Assembly: GCA_004299215.1 (NCBI GenBank)
Contig: SCTD01000211.1
Span: forward strand, 1-7,249
DNA from: Frankiales bacterium
Lineage (GTDB): Bacteria; Actinomycetota; Actinomycetes; Mycobacteriales; SCTD01
Direction: 5' to 3'
Length of the DNA: 7,249 nucleotides
The notes under the pieces were generated by a model that ran no database searches, was not told where the DNA came from, and saw only the letters and a program-made list of their open reading frames with translations. Positions 1-5,002 of this stretch are shown one piece after another. Within the stretch, counting starts at the first letter, position 1. Each line of letters begins with the position of its first letter. The position numbers were made by a program, and so were the translations under genes.

Positions 1-581
1 GTCGAGCCGGTCGGGACCGGCTGCCGTGCGGCGCTGCCGCCACGGGACGCCGCCGGTGCCGTCGCCGAGGCGAAGGAGACGGGCACCACCACGTCCTGGC
101 TGCGGTCGTCGCTGCGGGTGTGGTCGTTGCGCGTCACGACGGCGCGCCGGGTGGTCCGGCAGTCGACCGTCTCGTCCTGCTCGGTCTCCGGGTCGTCCGC
201 GCGCAGCACGGCCGCGACGCGGATCGACACCTCGAAGCTGCCGCCGTCGCCGTAGGGCTGGGCGAGCCCGGCGCCGTAGGCGGGCGGGAGGTCGGAGATC
301 CAGACCGAGTTGCCGGAGCTGCCCTCGGTGTCGGCACCGCCGCCGCACGGCGTGGGCACCTTGCCCTCGCCGTTGTCGACGCAGAACGCGACGTAGATGC
401 CCTTGCTGCGGTCGTAGCCGGATCCGCGGACGCGGACGGACTCCCCGTCGACGGCGAGGTCGCTCGCCTTCGAGACCGTCAGCGTCTTGCCGTCCCGGGT
501 GGCGCTGCCCTCCTCCGCGAGCGCGGTGGCCGGCAGCGCGAGCAGGACCGTCAGTCCGATCGCAGCGGACAGGTGCCTCAT
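1..581 (-). CDS. Secreted neocarzinostatin-like / HtaA-associated heme-uptake protein (3' end outside window)
   Basis: This is the N-terminal 193 residues of an exported protein; the reading frame runs off the left edge without a stop. Residues 1-22 form a Sec signal peptide: Arg2, a hydrophobic core at 4-18, and an ALA cleavage site followed by EE. After it comes a beta-rich Ig-like segment containing GIYVAFC (61-67), PTPCGGG (76-82), VWISDLPPAYG (93-103), and a block with TRNDHT (150-155) and DRSQDVVVPV (159-168). From memory, this pattern occurs in actinobacterial extracellular heme-binding proteins of the HtaA group and in neocarzinostatin-like domains. Cys67 and Cys79 could form a disulfide. 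Cys141 has no partner nearby, because Arg146 stands where I would expect a second Cys. The ATG overlaps the heme oxygenase stop as ATGA, so the two are probably translationally coupled. Residues from about 172 on are low-complexity and may be a linker to a further domain outside the window. Family assignment is by recognition only. Confidence 0.75.
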   Translation of the reverse strand, partial: MRHLSAAIGLTVLLALPATALAEEGSATRDGKTLTVSKASDLAVDGESVRVRGSGYDRSKGIYVAFCVDNGEGKVPTPCGGGADTEGSSGNSVWISDLPPAYGAGLAQPYGDGGSFEVSIRVAAVLRADDPETEQDETVDCRTTRRAVVTRNDHTRSDDRSQDVVVPVSFASATAPAASRGGSAARQPVPTGS

Positions 582-1237
582 GCCGTGGTCCAGCGGGCGA
601 GGTCGCGGTCCAGCTCGGTGGCGAGCGCGACGTTCAGGCGGTAGGCGACGAGGGCCTCGGCGACGAGCTCCTCGCGCTGCCAGGCGTCGAAGGGGACCTC
701 GTCGAGCAGCTCCCGGTAGCGCTTCTTGAGCGCCCCCGGTCGGACGTCCGGGAAGGCGAAGAAGGACGCCCCCGCGCCGTCCGTCAGGCCGAGGCTGCGC
801 TCGAGAGCGGCCCGGATGACCTGCCCGCCCGACAGGTCGCCGAGGTAGCGCGTGTAGTGGTGCGCCAGGAACGCCGGCGCGGAGGTGCGGCCGACCTCCT
901 CGATGCGGGCGGCGTACGCCACCGAAGCCGGGCTGAGCGCCACCTCGTCGCAGCCGGTCAGGTGGCGCAGGTCGTCCGCCAGCCGCTCGCTGCGCCGCAG
1001 CTCGGGGAGCACGAAGTCCCCCACGACCGGATGCGCCGACCACGCGTCGCCGAGGCGTTCGAGCGCGGCGTAGACGGGAGCGAGGCGGCCGAGCAGCGCG
1101 GCGAGGCCGATGCCGGTGACGCGCCCGCCGACCAGGGCGGTCATGTAGGGCGAGTGCTCCGCGGAGTCGTGGGCTGCCGCGGTACGGGCACGCAGCTCCG
1201 CGCTGAGCGCGGGGGAGTCGGTGGTGGGCAGGGACAT
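578..1237 (-). CDS. hmuO: Biliverdin-producing heme oxygenase (HmuO/HO-1 type)
   Basis: This 219-residue cytoplasmic enzyme belongs to the all-helical heme oxygenase family, which opens heme with O2 and reductant to give biliverdin, CO and Fe2+. The proximal heme ligand is His23 in AAAHDSAEHSPYM, matching the AH..AE motif of the family. The distal-helix signature is intact at residues 128-139 (YTRYLGDLSGGQ), including the Gly-Asp pair that organises the distal water network. Length fits bacterial HmuO (about 215 residues). The ATG at 1237 is preceded by GGAG eight bases upstream, supporting this start. A promoter with an iron-box-like element lies just upstream. The gene overlaps the following secreted-protein gene by four bases, suggesting that heme capture outside the cell and heme opening inside are made together. 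The reductase partner is not in the window. Confidence 0.95.
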   Translation of the reverse strand: MSLPTTDSPALSAELRARTAAAHDSAEHSPYMTALVGGRVTGIGLAALLGRLAPVYAALERLGDAWSAHPVVGDFVLPELRRSERLADDLRHLTGCDEVALSPASVAYAARIEEVGRTSAPAFLAHHYTRYLGDLSGGQVIRAALERSLGLTDGAGASFFAFPDVRPGALKKRYRELLDEVPFDAWQREELVAEALVAYRLNVALATELDRDLARWTTA

Positions 1238-1253
1238 GCTGGGCTCCGTCTAC

Positions 1254-1289
1254 TTAGGATGACCTCACTATGGGCAGGTATACCTAAGT
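1254..1289 (-). promoter_or_regulatory. Iron-box-like elements upstream of heme oxygenase
   Basis: ACTTAGG at 1252-1258 and CCTAAGT at 1283-1289 form a perfect 7-bp inverted repeat with a 24-base spacer. The inner copy is part of a perfect 10-bp palindrome, AGGTATACCT, at 1276-1285. Read on the minus strand, TTAGGTATACCT resembles the left half of the DtxR/IdeR consensus TTAGGTTAGGCTAACCTAA; I count 11 of 19 matches over the full site. The other arm, TTAGGATGACCT on the plus strand, gives about 10 of 19. The match is only moderate, but two copies flanking the promoter of a heme oxygenase gene make iron-dependent control a reasonable inference. Confidence 0.55.
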
Positions 1290-1306
1290 CTGTCCGGTGT
1301 TGTCCA
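1277..1306 (-). promoter_or_regulatory. Putative heme oxygenase promoter
   Basis: On the minus strand, TGGACA (1306-1301) is followed after 18 bases by TATACC (1282-1277). The first matches the sigma-70 -35 hexamer at 5 of 6 positions and the second matches the -10 hexamer at 4 of 6. The -10 lies inside the AGGTATACCT palindrome, so a repressor bound there would block RNA polymerase. The start codon is 40 bases downstream of the -10. This gives the heme oxygenase unit its own promoter, separate from the bacterioferritin unit. Confidence 0.5.
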
Positions 1307-1311
1307 GCAGT

Positions 1312-1335
1312 CCCCGCGCGCCGGCGCGCGAGGGG
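1312..1335 (-). terminator. GC-rich hairpin after the DUF2470 stop codon
   Basis: CCCC at 1312-1315 pairs with GGGG at 1332-1335. The inner GC-alternating arms continue the stem across a single G-A mismatch around CGCC/GGCG. The hairpin begins directly after the TGA of the DUF2470 gene and has no run of U. It resembles the U-less terminators common in high-GC actinobacteria and would separate the bacterioferritin unit from the heme oxygenase promoter. Low GC complexity makes chance folding possible. Confidence 0.45.
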
Positions 1336-1632
1336 TCAGTGCGCCCGACGGGGCAGGCCTGCTGCGTCGCAGGCCCTGTCGTGCAGCCGCACCACGGCGA
1401 GGCGCAGCTGAGGGCGCTCGTGGACCGGCTCGTCGAAGGGCACGGACACCTCCACCGAGGTCGCACCGGTCCAGGCCGTGAAGTGCATCGCCTCGCTGTC
1501 GAGGCCGTGCGTGACGGCCCGCTGGGCATCCGGCTGGCCGCCGAGGACCCGGCAGATGAGCAGCGCGTCGTCGGCGTGGTCGTCGTTCATGTGCCGGCAG
1601 ACGGCCTCGACGACGTCGGGCGGGAAGGTCAC
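1336..1632 (-). CDS. Stand-alone DUF2470 (HugZ C-terminal-like) protein
   Basis: This 98-residue soluble protein has the start of the DUF2470 domain: RHMNDDHADDALLI at residues 13-26, then EAMHFTAW (47-54), then the VSVPFDEPV strand (62-70), and an Arg-rich terminal helix. DUF2470 is the C-terminal part of HugZ-type heme-degrading, flavin-reductase-fold proteins. Some actinobacteria and plants have it alone or fused to other folds. His14 and His19 are the obvious candidate metal or heme contacts, but that is inference. The GTG start overlaps the bacterioferritin stop as GTGA, a classic coupled arrangement; no separate promoter is needed. With bfd and bfr upstream and heme oxygenase downstream, a role in heme or iron handling is likely. 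The biochemical activity of the isolated domain is not known to me. Confidence 0.85.
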   Translation of the reverse strand: MTFPPDVVEAVCRHMNDDHADDALLICRVLGGQPDAQRAVTHGLDSEAMHFTAWTGATSVEVSVPFDEPVHERPQLRLAVVRLHDRACDAAGLPRRAH

Positions 1633-2096
1633 CCGACCTGCAGCGCCAGGTAGTCCTGGTCGCCGAGGGTCTGCATCAGCGACAGCTGGGTCTCGAGGTA
1701 GTCGATGTGCTCCTCCTCGCTGGACAGGATGTCCTCGAAGAGCAGCCGCGTGACCGTGTCGCTCGCCTCGCGGCAGATGTCGATCCCGCGGCGCAGCGTC
1801 TCGATGGCCTGCACCTCGATGGCCATGTCCGCCGCGAACTGCTCCTTGACCGACTCGCCGATGCGCACCGAGCCGAGCCGCTGCAGGTTGGGGTGGCCCT
1901 CGAGGAACAGGATCCGGTGGATGAGCAGGTCGGCGTGCTTCATCTCGTCGATCGACTCGTCGTAGGTGTGCTGGGCGAGCTTGGTGAAGCCCCAGTTCTT
2001 CTGCATCGCGTAGTGCAGGTAGTACTGGTTGGTCGCGGTCAGCTCGTTGGTGAGGACCTCGTTGAGAACCTCGATGACGCGCTCGTCGCCCTGCAT
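1629..2096 (-). CDS. bfr: Bacterioferritin (heme-containing iron-storage ferritin)
   Basis: This 155-residue protein forms 24-subunit cytoplasmic shells that oxidise Fe2+ and store it as a ferric mineral. All six ferroxidase-centre ligands are present at canonical positions: Glu18, Glu51, His54, Glu94, Glu127 and His130. Met52, the heme ligand that links two subunits, is also present in DESIDEMKHAD. Usual family length is about 158, so it is full length. I chose the ATG at 2096 because the sequence then begins MQGDERVIEVLNEVL as in other Bfr proteins, and an AGGGGAG ribosome site (2108-2102) sits five bases upstream. The open frame extends further upstream, but that portion is the antisense-like shadow of bfd. 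The stop overlaps the DUF2470 start, and bfd ends 32 bases upstream, so the three form an operon. Confidence 0.97.
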   Translation of the reverse strand: MQGDERVIEVLNEVLTNELTATNQYYLHYAMQKNWGFTKLAQHTYDESIDEMKHADLLIHRILFLEGHPNLQRLGSVRIGESVKEQFAADMAIEVQAIETLRRGIDICREASDTVTRLLFEDILSSEEEHIDYLETQLSLMQTLGDQDYLALQVG

Positions 2097-2101
2097 GTCT
2101 G

Positions 2102-2108
2102 CTCCCCT
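2102..2108 (-). promoter_or_regulatory. Ribosome binding site of bfr
   Basis: AGGGGAG on the minus strand lies five bases before the ATG at 2096. It decides the bfr start against longer in-frame extensions reaching into bfd. Confidence 0.7.
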
Positions 2109-2128
2109 GCTCGCCGGATGACCGGACG

Positions 2129-2335
2129 CTAGCCCGCGAGGACGGCGTCGGCGTGCTGGGGGCAGGTCACCCGGCCCGTGCGGGTCGCGCACAGCTCGCG
2201 GAGCATGGGGATGCAGCCGCCGCAGCCGCTGCCGGCGCGGGTCGCCCGCACGACACCGCGGACGCCGTCGGCCCCGGCGGCGAGCACCTGGTCGATGCGG
2301 GCGTCGTTGACGCGGTGGCAGTGGCACACCAGCAC
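2129..2335 (-). CDS. bfd: Bacterioferritin-associated ferredoxin
   Basis: This small [2Fe-2S] protein docks on bacterioferritin and passes electrons to its heme so that stored Fe3+ is released as Fe2+. Numbered from the GTG at 2335 (68 residues), the ligands are Cys4-X-Cys6, then 31 residues, then Cys38-X2-Cys41. This is the Bfd-type CXC...CXXC spacing. The fold segment between them (helices around VNDARIDQVL and VRGVVRAT) also fits. Cys49 and Cys58 are extra, non-ligand cysteines. An in-frame ATG at 2380 would add 15 residues, but it has no ribosome site and lies directly against the iron box. The GTG at 2335 has GAGAGG nine bases upstream and gives the usual start M-L-V-C-H-C. The gene is followed after 32 bases by bfr, its physiological partner. 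Confidence 0.92.
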   Translation of the reverse strand: MLVCHCHRVNDARIDQVLAAGADGVRGVVRATRAGSGCGGCIPMLRELCATRTGRVTCPQHADAVLAG

Positions 2336-2344
2336 GGGGCCGGA

Positions 2345-2350
2345 CCTCTC
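2345..2350 (-). promoter_or_regulatory. Ribosome binding site supporting the GTG start of bfd
   Basis: GAGAGG on the minus strand lies nine bases before the GTG at 2335. The alternative ATG at 2380 has only TTAGGCTGCCCTTAG before it, with no Shine-Dalgarno match. Confidence 0.55.
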
Positions 2351-2381
2351 ATGCGTGGCCGAGCCGGCCGCCGATGTCATC

Positions 2382-2400
2382 TAAGGGCAGCCTAACCTTC
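2382..2400 (-). promoter_or_regulatory. DtxR/IdeR-type iron box upstream of bfd-bfr
   Basis: The plus-strand sequence TAAGGGCAGCCTAACCTTC, read on the minus strand, matches the IdeR consensus TTAGGTTAGGCTAACCTAA at 14 of 19 positions. That includes an unbroken ten-base run, AGGTTAGGCT. It lies 46 bases upstream of the chosen bfd start and covers the proposed -10. DtxR/IdeR proteins bind such sites when loaded with Fe2+. The regulator gene is not in the window. Confidence 0.75.
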
Positions 2401-2419
2401 CCGGAGCTGCCCCTGTCAA
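2389..2419 (-). promoter_or_regulatory. Putative bfd-bfr promoter
   Basis: On the minus strand, a perfect TTGACA -35 (2419-2414) is followed 19 bases later by TAGGCT (2394-2389), which fits the actinobacterial TAnnnT -10. TTAGGC at 18 bases is the alternative. The -10 lies within the iron box, so iron-loaded repressor should exclude polymerase. Confidence 0.55.
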
Positions 2420-2455
2420 CGGCCGGCGGCCCGCTGTGACGCGGCCCACAGCCCC

Positions 2456-2614
2456 TCAGCAGGTGGGCGCAGGGTGGCCCAGGCCGCGGGCGAGCAGCCG
2501 CCGCCACACCGCCGGGCTGCAGCCGCGTGCCGACGCGACCAGCCGGTGGCGCTCGGCCTCGGCGCGGAGCTCGGACTGGCGCACGGCCACCGCGCTGAAC
2601 GGGTCCTCGTACAT
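2456..2614 (-). CDS. Small hypothetical protein (52 residues)
   Basis: The ORF begins MYEDPFSAVAVRQSELRAEA and ends in HPAPTC. I do not recognise a named family, although short proteins starting MYxDP with an Arg/Glu-rich helix are familiar from actinobacteria. A single amphipathic helix is likely around residues 10-28 (Arg/Glu/Ala-rich), with a second basic helix at 34-44 (VWRRLLARGL). No signal peptide or membrane segment is seen. The ATG at 2614 has GGAG in GGAGAAGGCG just upstream, which is why I prefer this frame to two longer overlapping ones whose compositions are Arg/Pro/Ala-rich shadows. It is divergent from the MMPL gene, and its stop is 37 bases before the bfd -35. It could be expressed from the repeat-bearing intergenic region and might be a small regulator or stress protein, but that is speculation. 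Confidence 0.6.
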   Translation of the reverse strand: MYEDPFSAVAVRQSELRAEAERHRLVASARGCSPAVWRRLLARGLGHPAPTC

Positions 2615-2624
2615 CGCCTTCTCC

Positions 2625-2672
2625 TATCGACAAACTTCGATGTATCCACCGTAGAAGATGTATCGACTTACG
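2625..2672. repeat. Short direct and inverted repeats in the divergent intergenic region
   Basis: GATGTATC occurs twice, at 2639-2646 and 2657-2664, 18 bases apart and thus on roughly the same helix face. TATCGAC also occurs twice, at 2625-2631 and 2661-2667. TATCGA (2625-2630) and TCGATGTA (2637-2644) form an imperfect inverted repeat. The stretch is markedly richer in A and T than its surroundings and lies just upstream of the 52-residue ORF. This layout suits an operator for a dimeric regulator acting on the minus-strand gene. I cannot name the regulator. Confidence 0.5.
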
Positions 2673-2702
2673 TCAATGCCTTGCCCCGCCCTTGTGCAGG
2701 TG

Positions 2703-2733
2703 ACTGAACACCGATAACTTACCGCTGTTCAGT
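2703..2733 (+). promoter_or_regulatory. Inverted repeat, candidate TetR operator for the MMPL-TetR operon
   Basis: ACTGAACA at 2703-2710 and TGTTCAGT at 2726-2733 are a perfect 8-bp inverted repeat with a 15-base spacer. A second, interleaved pair is GATAACT (2713-2719) with AGTTATC (2731-2737). The site ends about 17 bases before the GTG start of the transporter, in the promoter zone. TetR-family proteins commonly bind palindromes near their own operon and repress it. The downstream TetR gene is the natural candidate ligand. A weak promoter (TTGTGC at 2692, TAACTT at 2715) may overlap it. Confidence 0.6.
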
Positions 2734-2738
2734 TATCC

Positions 2739-2745
2739 GAGGGGG
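2739..2745 (+). promoter_or_regulatory. Ribosome binding site of the MMPL gene
   Basis: GAGGGGG lies four bases before the GTG at 2750. It supports this start, which also places the first membrane segment at the expected distance from the N terminus. Confidence 0.6.
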
Positions 2746-2749
2746 ACCC

Positions 2750-5002
2750 GTGCTGCACACCCGTCTGGCCGGTCTGGCCGTCGCCCGGCGCCGGCTGGTG
2801 CTGATCACCACCGCGCTCTTCCTCGCCCTCGCCGGCGTGCTCGGCGGCGGCGTCGCGGCCGAGCTCTCCGGCGGCGGCTTCGACGACCCGCGGTCCGAGT
2901 CGGTGCGTGCCGCCCAGGTGCTCGAGGAGCAGTTCGGCGCCGGCGCCCCCAACCTCGTGCTGCTGGCCCGCGCAGCGCAGGGGGTCGACGACCCCGCGGC
3001 GGTCGCGGCCGGCACCGCGCTCGCCGAGCGGCTAGCGCAGGAGGACGGCGTCGTCGAGGTCGTCAGCTGGTGGACCGCCGGCCGGCCCGACTCGCTCAGG
3101 AGCCGCGACGGCGACGCCGCCGTCGTGATGGCCCGGCTCACCGGCGGCGACGAGAGCGCCGTCGACCGCGTCGAGGAGCTCGCCCCCCTCTACCGCGGCG
3201 ACTTCCGGGGCCTCGACGTCTCCGTCGGTGGCCAGGCGCAGGTCTTCAGCGAGGTCGGCCACACCATCGAGCGCGACATCCTGCGCGCCGAGGCGATCGC
3301 GATCCCGATCACGATGGTGCTGCTGGTGGTGGTCTTCGGCAGCGCGATCGCCGCCGGCCTGCCGCTGCTCATCGGCGTGCTCTCGATCCTCGGCACCTTC
3401 CTGGTGCTGCACCTGCTGGCGAAGACGACCGACGTGTCGGTCTACTCGGTCAACCTGGCCACCTCGCTCGGCCTCGGCCTCGGGATCGACTACAGCCTGT
3501 TCATGGTGACGCGCTACCGCGAGGAGCTCGCCCGCGGCCGGGCGGCGTACGACGCCGTCGTCGAGACGGTCCGGACCGCCGGGCGCACGGTGCTCTTCAG
3601 CGCGCTGACGGTACTGCTCAGCCTGGGTGCGCTGCTCGTCTTCCCGCTCTACTTCCTGCGGTCGTTCGCGTACGCCGGTGTCGCCGCGGTCGTCTTCGCC
3701 GCCCTCGGCGCGGTCGTCGTACTGCCGGCCGCGCTCGCCGCGCTCGGTCCGCGCATCGACCGCTTCGACCTGCGCCGGCCGGTGCGCCGGCTGCTGCGCC
3801 GGCCCGAGCCGCGACCGCCCGCTCCGGACGAGGGCTTCTGGAACCGGCTCGCCCGCATGGTCATGCGCCGCCCGCTGCCGGTGGCGACCTCGGTCATCGC
3901 GCTGCTGCTGTTCGCCGCGCTGCCCTTCGGCGACGTCGTCTTCGGCCTGCCGGACGACCGGGTGCTGCCGAAGGACGCTGGGGCCTACCAGGTCTCGCAG
4001 ACGATGCGCGAGGACTTCCCCGGCCGCGAGGCGATGGCACTCACCGTCGTCGCCCCGTCGGCGAGCGGCGGCGACGGCGCGATCGCGAGCTACGCCGCGA
4101 CGCTGTCGCAGGTCGACGGCGTGGACCGCGTCGACAGCGCGGCGGGCAGCTTCGCCGCCGGCCGGCAGGTCGCGCCCGGTCGGTCCGACCTCGCTGCCGG
4201 CGGCGGGACCTACCTGAAGGTCATCCCCGGCGTCGAGTCCTACGGCCCGGAGGGCGAGCGGCTCGTCGGCGACCTGCGCGACGTGGACTCCCCGATCGGC
4301 CCGGTGCTGGTCGAGGGGCAGGCGGCCAGCCTGGTCGACACCAAGGCGTCGCTGAAGGCGGACCTGCCGCTGGCGCTGGGCCTGATCTTCGGCACGACGT
4401 TCCTGCTGCTGTTCCTGTTCAGCGGCAGCCTGCTCATCCCGGTGAAGGCGCTGATCCTCAACGTGCTCAGCCTCTGCGCGACCTTCGGCGCGATGGTGTG
4501 GGTCTTCCAGCAGGGCAACCTCACCGGGCTCATCGGCGACCCCGTCGTCACCGGCACGCTCGACACGACGATCCCGATCCTGATGTTCTGCGTGCTCTTC
4601 GGGCTCTCGATGGACTACGAGGTCTTCCTCCTCTCCCGCATCAAGGAGGTCTGGGACGCCACCGGCGACAACAGGCGTGCGGTGGCCGTCGGGCTGCAGC
4701 GCACCGGCCGCATCGTCACCGCCGCCGCGGGCCTGCTCGCCATCGTCTTCGTGGCCTTCGTCAGCAGCGACATCAGCTTCATCAAGCTGCTGGGCCTGGG
4801 CACCGCGCTGGCGATCGTCGTCGACGCGACGCTCATCCGCGGGTTGCTGGTCCCGGCGTTCATGCGGCTGGCCGGCCGGGCGAACTGGTGGGCGCCCGCC
4901 CCGCTGCGCCGGCTGCACGACCGCTTCGGGCTCAGCGAGGCGCCCGCGCTGGGGCAGGATGACCTGATGCCGACCGAGACCCGCGTGGCTGCCGGTGTCT
5001 GA
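2750..5002 (+). CDS. MMPL/RND-superfamily membrane transporter
   Basis: This 750-residue integral inner-membrane protein has the MMPL layout. TM1 is at about 16-38, followed by an exported domain to about 180. TM2-6 run from about 184 to 330, then a basic cytoplasmic loop (331-372). TM7 is at about 375-393, a second exported domain reaches about 538, and TM8-12 span about 540-705. The proton-relay Asp-Tyr pairs are intact in both halves: Asp247-Tyr248 in GLGIDYSLFMVTRYREE and Asp622-Tyr623 in GLSMDYEVFLLSRIKE. Such proteins use the proton gradient to export lipids, lipid-like metabolites or drugs; the substrate cannot be read from sequence. Length fits the actinobacterial MMPL group (about 700-770) and lacks the long C-terminal tail of mycobacterial MmpL3. 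The last eight bases overlap the TetR start, so transporter and regulator are co-translated. Control is probably by the upstream palindrome. Confidence 0.93.
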   Translation: MLHTRLAGLAVARRRLVLITTALFLALAGVLGGGVAAELSGGGFDDPRSESVRAAQVLEEQFGAGAPNLVLLARAAQGVDDPAAVAAGTALAERLAQEDGVVEVVSWWTAGRPDSLRSRDGDAAVVMARLTGGDESAVDRVEELAPLYRGDFRGLDVSVGGQAQVFSEVGHTIERDILRAEAIAIPITMVLLVVVFGSAIAAGLPLLIGVLSILGTFLVLHLLAKTTDVSVYSVNLATSLGLGLGIDYSLFMVTRYREELARGRAAYDAVVETVRTAGRTVLFSALTVLLSLGALLVFPLYFLRSFAYAGVAAVVFAALGAVVVLPAALAALGPRIDRFDLRRPVRRLLRRPEPRPPAPDEGFWNRLARMVMRRPLPVATSVIALLLFAALPFGDVVFGLPDDRVLPKDAGAYQVSQTMREDFPGREAMALTVVAPSASGGDGAIASYAATLSQVDGVDRVDSAAGSFAAGRQVAPGRSDLAAGGGTYLKVIPGVESYGPEGERLVGDLRDVDSPIGPVLVEGQAASLVDTKASLKADLPLALGLIFGTTFLLLFLFSGSLLIPVKALILNVLSLCATFGAMVWVFQQGNLTGLIGDPVVTGTLDTTIPILMFCVLFGLSMDYEVFLLSRIKEVWDATGDNRRAVAVGLQRTGRIVTAAAGLLAIVFVAFVSSDISFIKLLGLGTALAIVVDATLIRGLLVPAFMRLAGRANWWAPAPLRRLHDRFGLSEAPALGQDDLMPTETRVAAGV

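Noticed and set aside
26..1411. 461-residue plus-strand open frame rich in Arg, Ala and Pro
   Set aside because: It lies opposite the secreted protein and heme oxygenase genes, has a low-complexity composition typical of a GC-rich shadow, and matches no family I know.
2097..2327. 77-residue upstream extension of the bacterioferritin frame
   Set aside because: It overlaps bfd out of frame, is Arg/Pro-rich, and the ATG at 2096 has a good ribosome site and the canonical Bfr N terminus.
2419..2455. Terminator hairpin after the 52-residue ORF
   Set aside because: GGGCCGC and GCGGGCC could pair around GTCACA, but only with a bulge; the evidence is too weak in such GC-rich DNA.
2349..2649. Two longer minus-strand frames (94 and 77 residues) overlapping the 52-residue ORF
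   Set aside because: Their composition is Arg/Pro/Gly-rich and one runs through the bfd iron box and promoter; neither has a convincing ribosome site.
3070..4962. 630-residue plus-strand open frame in a second frame of the MMPL gene
   Set aside because: Arg/Pro/Ala-rich frame-shifted reading of the transporter with no recognisable domain.
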